Shown: one piece after another, positions 34,606-42,826 of the stretch
Layout: every line of letters begins with the position of its first letter
Position numbering within the stretch: position 1 is the stretch's first letter
NCBI RefSeq assembly: GCF_000299035.1
Contig: NZ_JH921521.1
Location: forward strand, 150,647-214,646
DNA from: Bacillus bingmayongensis
GTDB lineage: Bacteria > Bacillota > Bacilli > Bacillales > Bacillaceae_G
DNA length: 64,000 nt
Reading direction: 5' to 3'
The notes under the pieces: generated by a model
Told to the model about the DNA's origin: nothing
The model's database searches: none
What the model saw: the letters and a program-made list of their open reading frames with translations, nothing else
Made by a program: the position numbers and the translations under genes

Positions 34606-36264
34606 CTAAAATTTAATATCAGCTAACACAAATTCAACATCATCTTCAAGGATGTTATCAGCTTGCCATAATGCATGAATAAAGGCTTGGAATCCATCTG
34701 TTTTCCTTTTGAATTCATCCTTTTTTAAATACTCTTTGTTGCCGTCTTTCTTGATGTGGACGTAGACGTTGTTGGTGTACCAACGCATCAATGGATTATC
34801 CCCAAAAATAATTTGTCCATTTGCAAATAATGTTTCAACGCGTGGAGCTAATAAAGAATGAATAGCTTTCGGATTACGAATATACAACAATGTAAATCCT
34901 TCCGCTTCAAGTGCTGTTTTAACAAGATCCAAACGGAATGTATCGGCAACAATCGTATTTACTCCATAAACTTCACGCATTTTTACGAACCAATCAACTA
35001 TGTGAGAAATATTAATAACAGGTTCATTCACAATAGTTAGTAATCCCTTTTCAGCCCACTCGTAAATAGGAGCCTTTAATTTCACTTTATCCAGGAAACC
35101 TTTTCGTACAAAGGAGTGAGTTTTCCATATATAGTTTTCCCTATGTTTAAATAGAAGTCCCACCGATGCAAAGTCTTTAATGCTGGCGTAATCGAGACCG
35201 CCCACAGCAACTTTATGTGTTAAATCTGGTATTTCTCTCAATGTCTCTCCATCTTCTTCATATCCTGTCCTCCAAATTTCTTCCCATGGAGCCACAGCTT
35301 TTGTTAAATCCGTTTCAGGATAATTCATACGTTTTGTCATGAATTCTTCACGATTAGATGGATTATTTGCTAATTGTTTATATTGAGTTAGTACCTTTTT
35401 AAATAACCCTTTTGCATATGAGCTTCTCGGTTCACTAAACATTGGATTTGCTTTTTCCCACATATCAGGATTATCAATTTCCTCTGGTTCATCAATTTTA
35501 CAGATAAAAGGAAACAAAGGATCATCTAATTCTTCACCTTTAAGAATGTTCATTGCTCGTTCTTTCATCTTGTCCAAGAATCCATCACGAACAAAACCAT
35601 CTGTTCCAATAAAAAATTCCCTAGCATTTGGCACTTTTCCAAGTCCACTAGAGAATACGTTAACTACATCAAAATTTTCATATTGGTGTATTTCATCATA
35701 AATAACACAGCCGTCGCGAAGCCCGTCTTTAGAACTTGCGTTAGATGTATGATATTGCATAATACTTTTCGTATCGTTACCCATGATTTCAACTTTGGTT
35801 CGATAAAACATATCTTCTAATATTTCTTTACCTTCAATAGCATCATATACTTCACGGAATGAAACTTTTGCTTGTTTCTCATTGTTTGCCACAATTGAAA
35901 CATTATATCGATCTATTCCATGCAATGGACTAATAAAGAAATGGCATAACGATGAAATCAAACCGTTTTTACCACCGCCACGAGCCATCATATAGAGAAA
36001 TTGTTCATAAAAAATTGAATTATCTTCTTTATAAAAGAGAAAGACAAATGCAGTTACAAACCTCTGAAATGGCTGTAATTTAAAGTACCATTTCTCGGTG
36101 AATTTTATATAATCCTCATGCATTTCATTATGAAAATACAAATCATTACGTACTAAGATGTATTTCTCCAGGTACTCAATTAGCATTATGCGCTCTTTAT
36201 TCAGCTTAATTTTTCCCGTTCGATACATTTCAATATATTCATTAACATATTGATTCTGAATCAT
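34606..36264 (-). CDS. terL: Terminase large subunit
   Basis: A 552-aa packaging motor ATPase and nuclease. Walker A is ARGGGKNG at residues 94-101, Walker B is VIYDEIH near residue 190, and nuclease-domain acidic residues include GGLDYASIKDFA and IVADTFRLD. It overlaps the small subunit gene by 4 nt. It belongs to the HK97-like Terminase_1 group that cuts at cos sites with an HNH partner. Confidence 0.9.
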   Translation of the reverse strand: MIQNQYVNEYIEMYRTGKIKLNKERIMLIEYLEKYILVRNDLYFHNEMHEDYIKFTEKWYFKLQPFQRFVTAFVFLFYKEDNSIFYEQFLYMMARGGGKNGLISSLCHFFISPLHGIDRYNVSIVANNEKQAKVSFREVYDAIEGKEILEDMFYRTKVEIMGNDTKSIMQYHTSNASSKDGLRDGCVIYDEIHQYENFDVVNVFSSGLGKVPNAREFFIGTDGFVRDGFLDKMKERAMNILKGEELDDPLFPFICKIDEPEEIDNPDMWEKANPMFSEPRSSYAKGLFKKVLTQYKQLANNPSNREEFMTKRMNYPETDLTKAVAPWEEIWRTGYEEDGETLREIPDLTHKVAVGGLDYASIKDFASVGLLFKHRENYIWKTHSFVRKGFLDKVKLKAPIYEWAEKGLLTIVNEPVINISHIVDWFVKMREVYGVNTIVADTFRLDLVKTALEAEGFTLLYIRNPKAIHSLLAPRVETLFANGQIIFGDNPLMRWYTNNVYVHIKKDGNKEYLKKDEFKRKTDGFQAFIHALWQADNILEDDVEFVLADIKF

Positions 36265-36596
36265 GTCAGATCTTTCACAGAGCGCTTAGGTTTTGAAAGT
36301 GTTTTCTGTTCTTCAGCCGATGCTTCCAATCCAAGTGCATCTAAAATTTTAATCATTCGATCATTGGTTTTATGTAAATCATTGATGGAAGGATTGGATT
36401 TCGGCCCATGCATACCGGATACTTTTATTCCCGTTTCTTCAATATCATCAAAAAGAATACATTTTAAATCCCACAAGGATAAATAATCTTGGATCAAGTC
36501 TTCATAATGATTACCCACAATTTTTTTCTCTTTTAATTGCTTGATTAAATCTTTTTCAATCCGTTTTCTTAACGTTTCACGTTTGATTTTAGCCAC
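36261..36596 (-). CDS. terS: Terminase small subunit, P27 family
   Basis: A 111-aa DNA-recognition subunit starting at a GTG with GGAGG upstream. The pattern YEDLIQDYLSLWDLK and a C-terminal MIKILDALGLEA helix are characteristic of the P27 family. It is directly upstream of terL and downstream of a candidate cos region. Confidence 0.85.
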   Translation of the reverse strand: MAKIKRETLRKRIEKDLIKQLKEKKIVGNHYEDLIQDYLSLWDLKCILFDDIEETGIKVSGMHGPKSNPSINDLHKTNDRMIKILDALGLEASAEEQKTLSKPKRSVKDLT

Positions 36597-36639
36597 CGTA
36601 TCCCCTCCCTCCTAATTTACATTAATCCCCAATTTAATA

Positions 36640-36735
36640 TAACGCGCGAAAATGCTCATGAATTTGGAAAATCGAGCCCCCTCCCCGGTGCCTGGTTCCC
36701 CAAATTTTTTTAAAATTTTTTAAGGGGGGGTATTT
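36640..36735. other. Candidate cos region
   Basis: Between the HNH endonuclease and terS lies a strikingly G/C-rich segment in otherwise AT-rich DNA: GCCCCCTCCCCGGTGCC at about 36675-36691, then GGTTCCCC, and a later AAGGGGGGG. This is the usual place of the cohesive end site in HNH/P27/HK97-type phages. Confidence 0.5.
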
Positions 36736-36749
36736 ATTCCGAATCTTTT

Positions 36750-37085
36750 TTACCACTTTTCATCGCTTTCCCATTTATTCGGTTTCTTTTCGAATGTTCT
36801 TCCATGTTCTTTGTTGTGGCAATCCACACAGACTGTTTCGAGATTATCTATTTCTAATGCAAGCTTTGGATGATGTTCAAGTTCTTTGATATGATGGACA
36901 ACTAATTGAATCTTTTTACGTTTTGCTCTTTCACTGTATTCATTCGTATCCGTCTGAACACGACCATTACGTTTACACTCTTGACATTCATAGTTGTCAC
37001 GCTTCTTTACTTGTTCACGTAATTGTTTCCATGCTCCATTGTCATAGAACTTACGCTTCTGTTGTTTTGTTTTGTATTCATTCAT
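36750..37085 (-). CDS. HNH endonuclease
   Basis: A 111-aa protein from the ATG at 37085 (GGAGAGG upstream). The HNH fold shows CQECKRNG, the VVHHIKEL catalytic His pair and the CVDCHNKEHG zinc site. Located before terS, it is the expected terminase-associated nuclease needed for cos cleavage and DNA packaging. Confidence 0.87.
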   Translation of the reverse strand: MNEYKTKQQKRKFYDNGAWKQLREQVKKRDNYECQECKRNGRVQTDTNEYSERAKRKKIQLVVHHIKELEHHPKLALEIDNLETVCVDCHNKEHGRTFEKKPNKWESDEKW

Positions 37086-37308
37086 GAAGCTTACCTCTCC
37101 ATTTATAAAACAACTTAGCAATATCAAATGTTAGAATGATAATCCAGAAAGGTATTAAACAAATAATAAATGCTATCGATATGATGAATGTAGCTATTAA
37201 ATATACATCATCATTCTTATATTGTTGTGCTACTTTCCTTACGATTGGATATGTTGTAATAGAAACATAGAGCATACCTACAATAAGATAAGCTAATAAC
37301 CATAACAT
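37078..37308 (-). CDS. Small membrane protein, 76 aa
   Basis: Two clear hydrophobic helices (residues about 2-22 and 40-65) separated by a charged loop, with a basic C-terminus. It overlaps the HNH gene and follows an excisionase-type HTH gene by zero bases. The function is unknown. Confidence 0.6.
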   Translation of the reverse strand: MLWLLAYLIVGMLYVSITTYPIVRKVAQQYKNDDVYLIATFIISIAFIICLIPFWIIILTFDIAKLFYKWRGKLHE

Positions 37309-37473
37309 TCATCTCACCCCTTTTAGTCTTGACCTATCAATCACCCATGTCTTACCGATCTTCTTTGCCACAATCTTCCCTTGAGCGCAAAGGTTCTTGA
37401 CATAACCAGGTGATACATTAAGAATAGATGCAGCTTCATGAACACCGATTGCATTGTGTAAGAATGTATTCAT
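37309..37473 (-). CDS. Small excisionase-type HTH protein, 54 aa
   Basis: Short gene with an ATG at 37473 and a TGA ending one base before the next start. Its EAASILNVSPGYVKNLCAQG segment followed by KKIGKTWVIDRSRL is a complete HTH_17 winged helix. Possibly a DNA-binding cofactor for recombination or packaging. Confidence 0.65.
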   Translation of the reverse strand: MNTFLHNAIGVHEAASILNVSPGYVKNLCAQGKIVAKKIGKTWVIDRSRLKGVR

Positions 37474-37490
37474 TTACATCACCTCACAAT

Positions 37491-37910
37491 CTAGCAATAA
37501 CTATTATGAGTTACAGTACCTACACTTTTAATTGTTCCACTACCCTGTTTACTGTCATCTCGTACATTAAGATGTCCTTTATTCACTACTTGATTTCGAT
37601 GTTTAATATCAAGACATTTCTCACAGAAGAAAGTAGCTGATAATTCTTGAATGAATTGCTTATCATCAGAATAAAAAGAAGTAGTCTCACTATCTAACAC
37701 TTGATACTTATGCTGGCATTCTTTATGTTGAACGATATGTTGTTGGTATTCCCCTAACTTCCACACATCTACAAAAGCACCGTTACATTTCGGACAAATA
37801 GTCACTTCTTTATATTCTTCTTTAGATGAACGATATACCTTATCTTGATGACCGCATACTAAACATTTAGAAGTGTTATAATATTTTATTTCTGTACGTA
37901 CCTCACACAT
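37491..37910 (-). CDS. Zinc-ribbon protein, 139 aa
   Basis: CLVCGH and CPKCNG form one CxxC pair set near residues 16-42, and CEKC near 96-99 with nearby His suggests a second site. It starts with AAGGAG upstream. It is a phage early/middle protein of unknown role, probably binding nucleic acid or protein through zinc. Confidence 0.55.
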   Translation of the reverse strand: MCEVRTEIKYYNTSKCLVCGHQDKVYRSSKEEYKEVTICPKCNGAFVDVWKLGEYQQHIVQHKECQHKYQVLDSETTSFYSDDKQFIQELSATFFCEKCLDIKHRNQVVNKGHLNVRDDSKQGSGTIKSVGTVTHNSYC

Positions 37911-37940
37911 CTATCCTCACTCCTTAATCAAATTAATATT

Positions 37941-38261
37941 TTAAATATTACTGATTTGACGGCACTGTCTTGATAACGGTATAAAATATTTAAGAAGTTG
38001 CATAGCATTTTTATTTTGCCACCATTTATCTAGCAAAATTATTCGCGCGTTCATTGGATTCAACCCATCTAATGAAAATGAACTATTAGATATCAAACGA
38101 GGTATTACATGATCAGTTTCAAAGTGATATTGTATTTCTTTCCAAGTTTCTTTCGCTTGTGTTAGATTACTACCCACAATCCATAACTGTTGTTTTTTAT
38201 CTTCTTTTAGTTCATTTAATAATCCCTTCAGATAAATCGAATCGAAATTCTCTTGATTCAT
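37941..38261 (-). CDS. Hypothetical phage protein, 106 aa
   Basis: Start with GGGGTGA upstream. LWIVGSNLTQAKETW and ARIILLDKWW suggest a mixed alpha/beta fold, with no motif I recognise. Co-directional with its neighbours. Confidence 0.5.
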   Translation of the reverse strand: MNQENFDSIYLKGLLNELKEDKKQQLWIVGSNLTQAKETWKEIQYHFETDHVIPRLISNSSFSLDGLNPMNARIILLDKWWQNKNAMQLLKYFIPLSRQCRQISNI

Positions 38262-38268
38262 ATCTATT

Positions 38269-38352
38269 TCACCCCTTACCTTTCCTTAACAACAAATAAG
38301 ACGCTAGACAGATAACAGCAGCGCCTACGATAATTGATATTAACTTAATCAT
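38269..38352 (-). CDS. 27-aa membrane micropeptide
   Basis: One hydrophobic helix (about residues 4-22) ending in RKGKG. Its start overlaps the stop of the upstream gene, and its stop lies just before the ribosome-binding site of the next. The tight packing supports a real gene. Confidence 0.5.
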   Translation of the reverse strand: MIKLISIIVGAAVICLASYLLLRKGKG

Positions 38353-38560
38353 GATAAAATGGTGACATTCTGACTTTGATTCTTTCCATTTCATCAATTC
38401 GTTGTCCAATCGATTCACCTATCACTTTATCATCTAACACAAGACCAATCTTAGGATTCACTTCAATTGACTTACTTTCACCAGCAAACTTACCCATAAC
38501 CATTTCCAACTTCTCCAAAGCCGCCACACATTCATTAGCGGCTTCCGTTACTTCCTTCAT
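38345..38560 (-). CDS. Helical phage protein, 71 aa
   Basis: Begins with a predicted coiled-coil helix (EAANECVAALEKLEMVMGKF). Its ATG immediately follows, in the same frame, the stop codon of a 19-codon ORF (38561-38620), so the two may once have been one protein. No function is recognised. Confidence 0.5.
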   Translation of the reverse strand: MKEVTEAANECVAALEKLEMVMGKFAGESKSIEVNPKIGLVLDDKVIGESIGQRIDEMERIKVRMSPFYHD

Positions 38561-38620
38561 TTATTTTAATGCTTCTGTCGTATCAGCATCTAATTTAATA
38601 GTTAGTTTATTTTTAGCCAT
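38561..38620 (-). pseudogene. 19-codon ORF, likely severed N-terminus of the following gene
   Basis: Encodes a short lysine-rich strand-like peptide (AKNKLTIKLDADTTEALK) and ends in TAA directly adjoining the in-frame ATG of the 71-aa gene. A change of AAA or similar to TAA would explain it. Confidence 0.45.
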
Positions 38621-38643
38621 TTGTATCATCCTCTTTTAATTAT

Positions 38644-38943
38644 TTAAATTCGATACTTTTCTTTAGTATCATTAATCTTTTTTATTACTTCAGCTTGTTC
38701 AATTGTTTGCAATACATCAATTTTATCTACTTTCGTATTTATCTTCTGTTCTAAAATACTAACCGTTTGTGTTAGTCCTTCCACACTACATGCTAACTGG
38801 TTAATCGATTCTTGTTGCATTCGATTCTCACTATACAAACTACTAATGTACCATTCTAATCTAGCAACTCTATTTTGTTGTTCTTGATAAGCGCTATACA
38901 AATCACTGTTCATTTTTTCTAATTGATCAATTCTTTCCTCCAT
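38644..38943 (-). CDS. Coiled-coil protein, 99 aa
   Basis: Almost entirely heptad-repeat helix from MEERIDQLEKMNSDLYSAY to LEQKINTKVDK. It starts with GGAGGATGATGAAGG upstream. Oligomeric phage accessory protein of unknown role. Confidence 0.5.
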   Translation of the reverse strand: MEERIDQLEKMNSDLYSAYQEQQNRVARLEWYISSLYSENRMQQESINQLACSVEGLTQTVSILEQKINTKVDKIDVLQTIEQAEVIKKINDTKEKYRI

Positions 38944-38975
38944 CCTTCATCATCCTCCAAAATAAAAAGCACCCA

Positions 38976-39725
38976 TTACGGATGCTTAATTGTTTGTAAA
39001 TGTTTTGCCACTCGTTCATTCCCTAACTTCCAATACTCTTCATCCATTTCAAATCCAATGTAGTTACGGTTCGTATTAATACATGCTATAGCAGTTGTAA
39101 AACTACCCATGCAATTATCTAACACCGTTTCGCTTTCTTTTGTGTAGGTTTTAATTAAATACTCAAATAATGCAACTGGCTTTTGTGTTGGATGAAATGT
39201 TTTGCTCTCACGCGGAAAATCTAATATTGATTTAGGATAATTTGTATACTTGGTCACATGAACCTTATTTAATGATTCATTATTTCTTTTACCAAAGATT
39301 TTTAATTTCTTATCTGTACTTTTTTTATAAATCGGCTTATCTAATAAAACCAAATCTTGAGGATAATACTTTGGTAACTTCTTATAAAAGACTAATACAT
39401 TTTCATGATTCTTTAATGGCATTCTGTTTGCATTCGGAAAACCTGTTGTATGATTCCCTTTCTTCCAGATCCATTCATAACGGAATAACTTCATATTAGA
39501 AGCAATTACCTTTGTAGTGAATGGTTGGCTTGCTGTTAAAAGGATAGCTCCATTATCTTTTATAATTCGTTCATATTGTTCCCATAACTTATCAAACGGA
39601 ATAATCTCATCCCAATGACAGGAAGTCGTTCCGTAAGGCAAATCACACAGGATTAAATCAATTGATTTATCCTCAATCATTTTCATACCTTCAAGGCAGT
39701 CCATATTAAATACTTGATTCAACAT
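38976..39725 (-). CDS. Orphan DNA methyltransferase (beta class)
   Basis: A 249-aa N6-adenine/N4-cytosine methyltransferase. Catalytic motif IV is DLPYG (residues about 28-32) near the N-terminus, and the SAM-binding motif I (VLDNCMGSFTTAIA) near the C-terminus, the beta-class order. Motif I departs from the usual FxGxG. HPTQKP is present. No restriction gene adjoins it, so it probably protects phage DNA or marks sites for packaging or regulation. Confidence 0.8.
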   Translation of the reverse strand: MLNQVFNMDCLEGMKMIEDKSIDLILCDLPYGTTSCHWDEIIPFDKLWEQYERIIKDNGAILLTASQPFTTKVIASNMKLFRYEWIWKKGNHTTGFPNANRMPLKNHENVLVFYKKLPKYYPQDLVLLDKPIYKKSTDKKLKIFGKRNNESLNKVHVTKYTNYPKSILDFPRESKTFHPTQKPVALFEYLIKTYTKESETVLDNCMGSFTTAIACINTNRNYIGFEMDEEYWKLGNERVAKHLQTIKHP

Positions 39726-40144
39726 TTGTTATCCCATCCATTTCTATTGTCTAAAATTTCATGAAAGCGTTAGAAGTTATTCGGACAATAAAATGTGGTA
39801 TGTGAAGTTTTATCCTTCTTCCAGTCACCTAATGATGCTGCGCTGATCTGCTGAAACATTATTAAGTAACTGGAAGAAGAGCAAAAGCTCTCCTATATTA
39901 ACGGTATCATTCAATCAGTACCATTCTGCTGGTTACGGATTTCTTAATCATGCCGTCAATATGAAGCCGTTTAGAATTATAATGGTATCCTTATGAGTTG
40001 TGTTTTCCGCCACTTCTCACAATACAAATATATCACGGTGAATCCAAAATAACCGGCACATTTACTGCCAAAAAGCGGTCACAACTCTGCCACTTATTTT
40101 TCCTTCTCTAACTATCTCTTGCTCTTATGTATTTCTCTCTAATG

Positions 40145-40174
40145 AGTTACCCATATCTTATATTGTGTGTAACT
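40145..40174. repeat. Inverted site 1: AGTTAC-N18-GTAACT
   Basis: A 30-bp element with 6-bp perfect arms; extended half-sites read AGTTACCCA and, from the other strand, AGTTACACA. It is 84 bp from an equal element with the same spacing. Confidence 0.65.
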
Positions 40175-40228
40175 GAGCCAATCGCTGAACTCCTTGATAT
40201 CAGTGAATTTATAAGCCTTTCTTTTTTG

Positions 40229-40258
40229 AGTTACACAGTACAAAATTTATGAGTAACT
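40229..40258. repeat. Inverted site 2: AGTTAC-N18-GTAACT
   Basis: Same arm sequence and identical 18-bp spacing as site 1. Extended half-sites read AGTTACACA and AGTTACTCA. It lies 28 bp from the stop codon of the small recombinase gene. Confidence 0.65.
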
Positions 40259-40286
40259 GTATAAATTAAAAAGAAAAAAGCAATGA

Positions 40287-40829
40287 TTAGATTTTGAATC
40301 TAGTCATTGCTTTGTCCATTGCATCTTGGTTTACACCTATATAACGTAGTGTGACCTTCTCTGACGAGTGATTGAATATCTCCATAAGTAATGCTATATT
40401 TTTCGTTTGCATGTACATGTGATACCCGTACGTTTTTCTTAATGTATGTGTACCTATTTCATCTAATCCAAACTCTGCTGCAGCTCTACTCAATATCTTA
40501 TATGCCATGCTACGACCAATCGGACGATTCTTGCCTTGTCTACTTTGTAATAGATACTCATTATCTTCTCGATCTTCAATAAACCACTTAAGTTCTCTTT
40601 TCAGCGCTGCTGTAATTTGTATTCGTTTTTGTTTCCCTGTTTTCTTTTCCCTCATAGAGATATGACTGCCTTTGACATCTCCTACCTTCAATTTCAAAAT
40701 ATCAGATATTCTCAGGCCTGTATTAATTCCCATAATAAATAAAATATAATTACGTACACTCTTTTCTTTAAAATACTCTTTTAACCGCTTTATTTGCTCT
40801 GGATCACGTATTGGCTGAACAAAATTCAT
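40287..40829 (-). CDS. Small tyrosine recombinase
   Basis: A 180-aa protein comprising only a catalytic domain of the phage integrase fold: GINTGLRISDILKLK (first Arg), THTLRKTYGYH (His-x-x-Arg region), FNHSSEKVTLRYIG (His and Tyr nucleophile). No arm-binding or core-binding domain. It overlaps ArpU by one base. Such minimal recombinases are common beside ArpU in Bacillus and Listeria phages, but their target is not known. The twin inverted sites directly downstream are candidates. Confidence 0.8.
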   Translation of the reverse strand: MNFVQPIRDPEQIKRLKEYFKEKSVRNYILFIMGINTGLRISDILKLKVGDVKGSHISMREKKTGKQKRIQITAALKRELKWFIEDREDNEYLLQSRQGKNRPIGRSMAYKILSRAAAEFGLDEIGTHTLRKTYGYHMYMQTKNIALLMEIFNHSSEKVTLRYIGVNQDAMDKAMTRFKI

Positions 40830-41311
40830 TATTCATTACCTCCAGCTTCTTCTGTCTCATAAACTTCTAATCTAAGAGCAAAGGCCAGTTTATAAAATGC
40901 TCTAGCTTTAACGCGTCGATAAGTACGTTCACTCATTCCCATCTCGTTATAAACCATATAATCACATATATCTTCATCTTCTAAATAACGTTTAATAATG
41001 ATGTCTCTTTGATTCTTACCTGCAATCCCATTACCAAATCGACTTAACGCTTGATCTATACGAAACGCCATCTTTTCAAGCCATTCTTCACGTTCACTTT
41101 GTTGAACATTAGAGATTGCCACATCTTCTAAAGGTTTTCCCACTGCATATGTAGGACCATGCTCTCTCATTTCATAAGAAGGAGTGACTTTCATTTCCTT
41201 ACGCATCATTCCAAATTGCTTATATATACGTACACTTTCGAGAATACCCTCTAATTTCTCTTGTGTTGCTGCTCTATCGATTTTTGGTAAGAAAGATAAT
41301 TGTTTAGTCAT
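40829..41311 (-). CDS. arpU: ArpU-family late regulator
   Basis: A 160-aa sigma-like protein of the ArpU family, linked to control of packaging and lysis genes (named from the Enterococcus muramidase-2 export regulator). A C-terminal region-4-like helix-turn-helix is visible in YNEMGMSERTYRRVKARAFYKLAFAL. It ends the early gene block and precedes the late operon, as in related phages, so it likely activates late transcription. Confidence 0.83.
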   Translation of the reverse strand: MTKQLSFLPKIDRAATQEKLEGILESVRIYKQFGMMRKEMKVTPSYEMREHGPTYAVGKPLEDVAISNVQQSEREEWLEKMAFRIDQALSRFGNGIAGKNQRDIIIKRYLEDEDICDYMVYNEMGMSERTYRRVKARAFYKLAFALRLEVYETEEAGGNE

Positions 41312-41337
41312 GTAAGACCACTCCTTTTATTTATTAA

Positions 41338-41508
41338 TTACTTTTGTCTTAATGCCCCACGTCTACGTTCATAACGTGGTCCATGGATTCCCATTAAGCC
41401 CTCAATATCACGTGTAGTTAATTTCTCTTTTCGTTTTTTCTTCTTTTTCTTTTTCTCTTGATTAGATTGTTTTTTCCATTCACGTAATTGATCTTTTAAT
41501 GCTTTCAT
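41338..41508 (-). CDS. Lysine-rich small protein, 56 aa
   Basis: The start at 41508 is chosen for AGGGAG 9 nt upstream; earlier in-frame ATGs lack a site. A run of seven Lys followed by a short DIEGLMGIHGPRYERR region suggests nucleic-acid binding. Unknown function. Confidence 0.5.
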   Translation of the reverse strand: MKALKDQLREWKKQSNQEKKKKKKKRKEKLTTRDIEGLMGIHGPRYERRRGALRQK

Positions 41509-41536
41509 TCTCCACATCTCCCTTTTCAAAATAAAA

Positions 41537-41590
41537 AGGACACCATTTCCCCAAACAGCTTTAATTGCTGATTTAAAGAATTGGTGTCCT
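41537..41590 (-). terminator. Terminator between early genes and ArpU block
   Basis: Arms AGGACACCA at 41537-41545 and complement at 41582-41590, with an inner CAGC/GCTG stem. On the minus strand it ends in T5ATTTTG. Read-through here would feed ArpU, so it may be an antitermination point. Confidence 0.65.
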
Positions 41591-41679
41591 CTAGTTTTCT
41601 AGCCGGACTGTATTCAGTTCTTGAATCGAATTTCGTCTAATAATTTCGTATTTTTTTCGTTTAGCTAGTACATTTACTT

Positions 41680-41744
41680 TGTTATAATAAATGTATCATT
41701 GCCATTCGAAAAAGCGACTCGTCCCCATCGGGTTGCTTTTTTCT
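41680..41744 (+). ncRNA. Candidate short plus-strand RNA a
   Basis: Extended -10 TGTTATAAT at 41680-41688, then about 50 nt ending in a 12-bp hairpin (arms 41710-41721 and 41729-41740, two G-U pairs) with T6. It lies opposite to the surrounding minus-strand genes. Confidence 0.45.
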
Positions 41745-41747
41745 TTG

Positions 41748-41870
41748 TTATTTTAAAATGCCAGCTTGTATAAAGATGTTTCTCCATGCATTCTCGATTC
41801 TGTATTTATCTACTGCCTTCGCACGACGAGCAATAGATTTCTTTATTTTTCTCTTCTTTAAACTTGTCAT
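41748..41870 (-). CDS. Basic 40-aa protein
   Basis: ATG at 41870 preceded by AGGAG, TAA at 41748-41750. Arg/Lys-rich first half (KKRKIKKSIARRAKAV), then a helix with Trp. It may bind nucleic acid. Same direction as its neighbours. Confidence 0.5.
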   Translation of the reverse strand: MTSLKKRKIKKSIARRAKAVDKYRIENAWRNIFIQAGILK

Positions 41871-41895
41871 TCTCCTAACCTCTCTTTCTATTACT

Positions 41896-42354
41896 TTAAA
41901 ATTCTTCCTTTACTTCCTTCCAATCAATATCGTTTTCGAAGTATTCCTTACTCTGCTCGCTTAATTTCTCCACAATGCGACCACCATAGAAACCGTTATG
42001 TGAATTACGAACCTCAATGGTGCAAACTCCTTTGTTCGTTTTGATTTTCCAAAATGCTTGTTCCAGTGCTTCCTCGGCATCTTTTGTAGTTATATCTATC
42101 CATTCACCCCAGCGATCACCTTCTACTTCAATGACGGTACCGCCTAAAAGTGCATCAATATCGTCTAGGTGCTCAAACCATACATTATTAGAACAACCAC
42201 CTTCCGTATTCCACTCTATAACGCCATCGTTTATTACAAAACGAAGTGACCAATCACCATTACCTATATAAATCTTTTCGATTGTTTTTCCTACTAACAT
42301 ATGAATGTCACCAGGTTTACCTAGTAGTCTCTCAATATCATTCATGAAACGCAT
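41896..42354 (-). CDS. Hypothetical phage protein, 152 aa
   Basis: An acidic alpha/beta protein with repeated strands (IYIGNGDWSLRFVINDG; ALLGGTVIEVEGD; GVCTIEVRNSHNGFYGG). The last resembles small phage proteins of unknown function in which an Asn-Gly-Tyr-Tyr-Gly-Gly turn is conserved. GGTGG lies upstream of the start. Confidence 0.5.
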   Translation of the reverse strand: MRFMNDIERLLGKPGDIHMLVGKTIEKIYIGNGDWSLRFVINDGVIEWNTEGGCSNNVWFEHLDDIDALLGGTVIEVEGDRWGEWIDITTKDAEEALEQAFWKIKTNKGVCTIEVRNSHNGFYGGRIVEKLSEQSKEYFENDIDWKEVKEEF

Positions 42355-42484
42355 TATTTACCACCATCACTTTCTATTCAAAGGATTATTTTGTTAAAAC
42401 CTTCCTTAACCTTCAATTTACAATTGTAATTATCTTGTAAAAAAACTTAACCAGATTAAAATCTCATTAAGTTAGTTATTACGA

Positions 42485-42553
42485 TATAATATAAGTAAAT
42501 TCGTCTATGCACGAATACCCTATGACTCGCTAGGAGAAATCCTAGCTTTTTTT
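42485..42553 (+). ncRNA. Candidate short plus-strand RNA b
   Basis: TATAAT at 42485-42490. The predicted RNA has a 6-bp hairpin (ATTCGT 42499-42504 with ACGAAT 42511-42516) and a perfect terminator GCTAGGA-GAAA-TCCTAGC (42529-42546) followed by T7. No ORF of note. Confidence 0.5.
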
Positions 42554-42609
42554 ATTGCCCTCCCTGAATAAAACTCAATATTCCGTCAATACTGTATATA
42601 GGCTGTTAG

Positions 42610-42693
42610 CCAAAACTCATTTGAATTTCTTTCTCCGTCCCCATTCGGAGATGCCTTGGAGTCGAGCAGTTAGCTTTTGCTAGCTGCTCTTTT
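42610..42693 (+). ncRNA. Candidate short plus-strand RNA c
   Basis: Hairpin CTCCG/CGGAG at 42633-42650, then an 11-bp terminator stem (42664-42674 and 42679-42689, one G-U pair) with T4. The promoter is uncertain (TATATA near 42594). The terminator has no T run for the minus strand, so it serves the plus strand. Confidence 0.4.
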
Positions 42694-42826
42694 ATTGTGA
42701 TTCAAACATCTTTTTAATCTCTTCAAACGTTGCTTTATTTCTATTAGGAATGCCAATGACAGTGATTCCTTGCGCTCCACACTTCTTGCATATCCAATTC
42801 TGTTTAGGCGGATATGACATCATCAT
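42692..42826 (-). CDS. Zinc-ribbon-like 44-aa protein
   Basis: One CKKC pair in NWICKKCGAQG, followed by a short helix. The start (42826 or 42820) lies within the end of the previous gene, suggesting translational coupling; no separate ribosome-binding site is seen. Confidence 0.45.
   Translation of the reverse strand: MMMSYPPKQNWICKKCGAQGITVIGIPNRNKATFEEIKKMFESQ

Larger units (their letters stand above)
39726..40286. other. 560-bp control region between early and late genes
   Basis: No gene is seen. It contains an 11-bp perfect inverted repeat with a 43-nt interval (39815-39825 and 39869-39879), a small GAGC-AAAA-GCTC hairpin at 39879-39890, and two inverted AGTTAC elements listed separately. 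The leader of the late operon and its promoter should be here. Confidence 0.5.
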
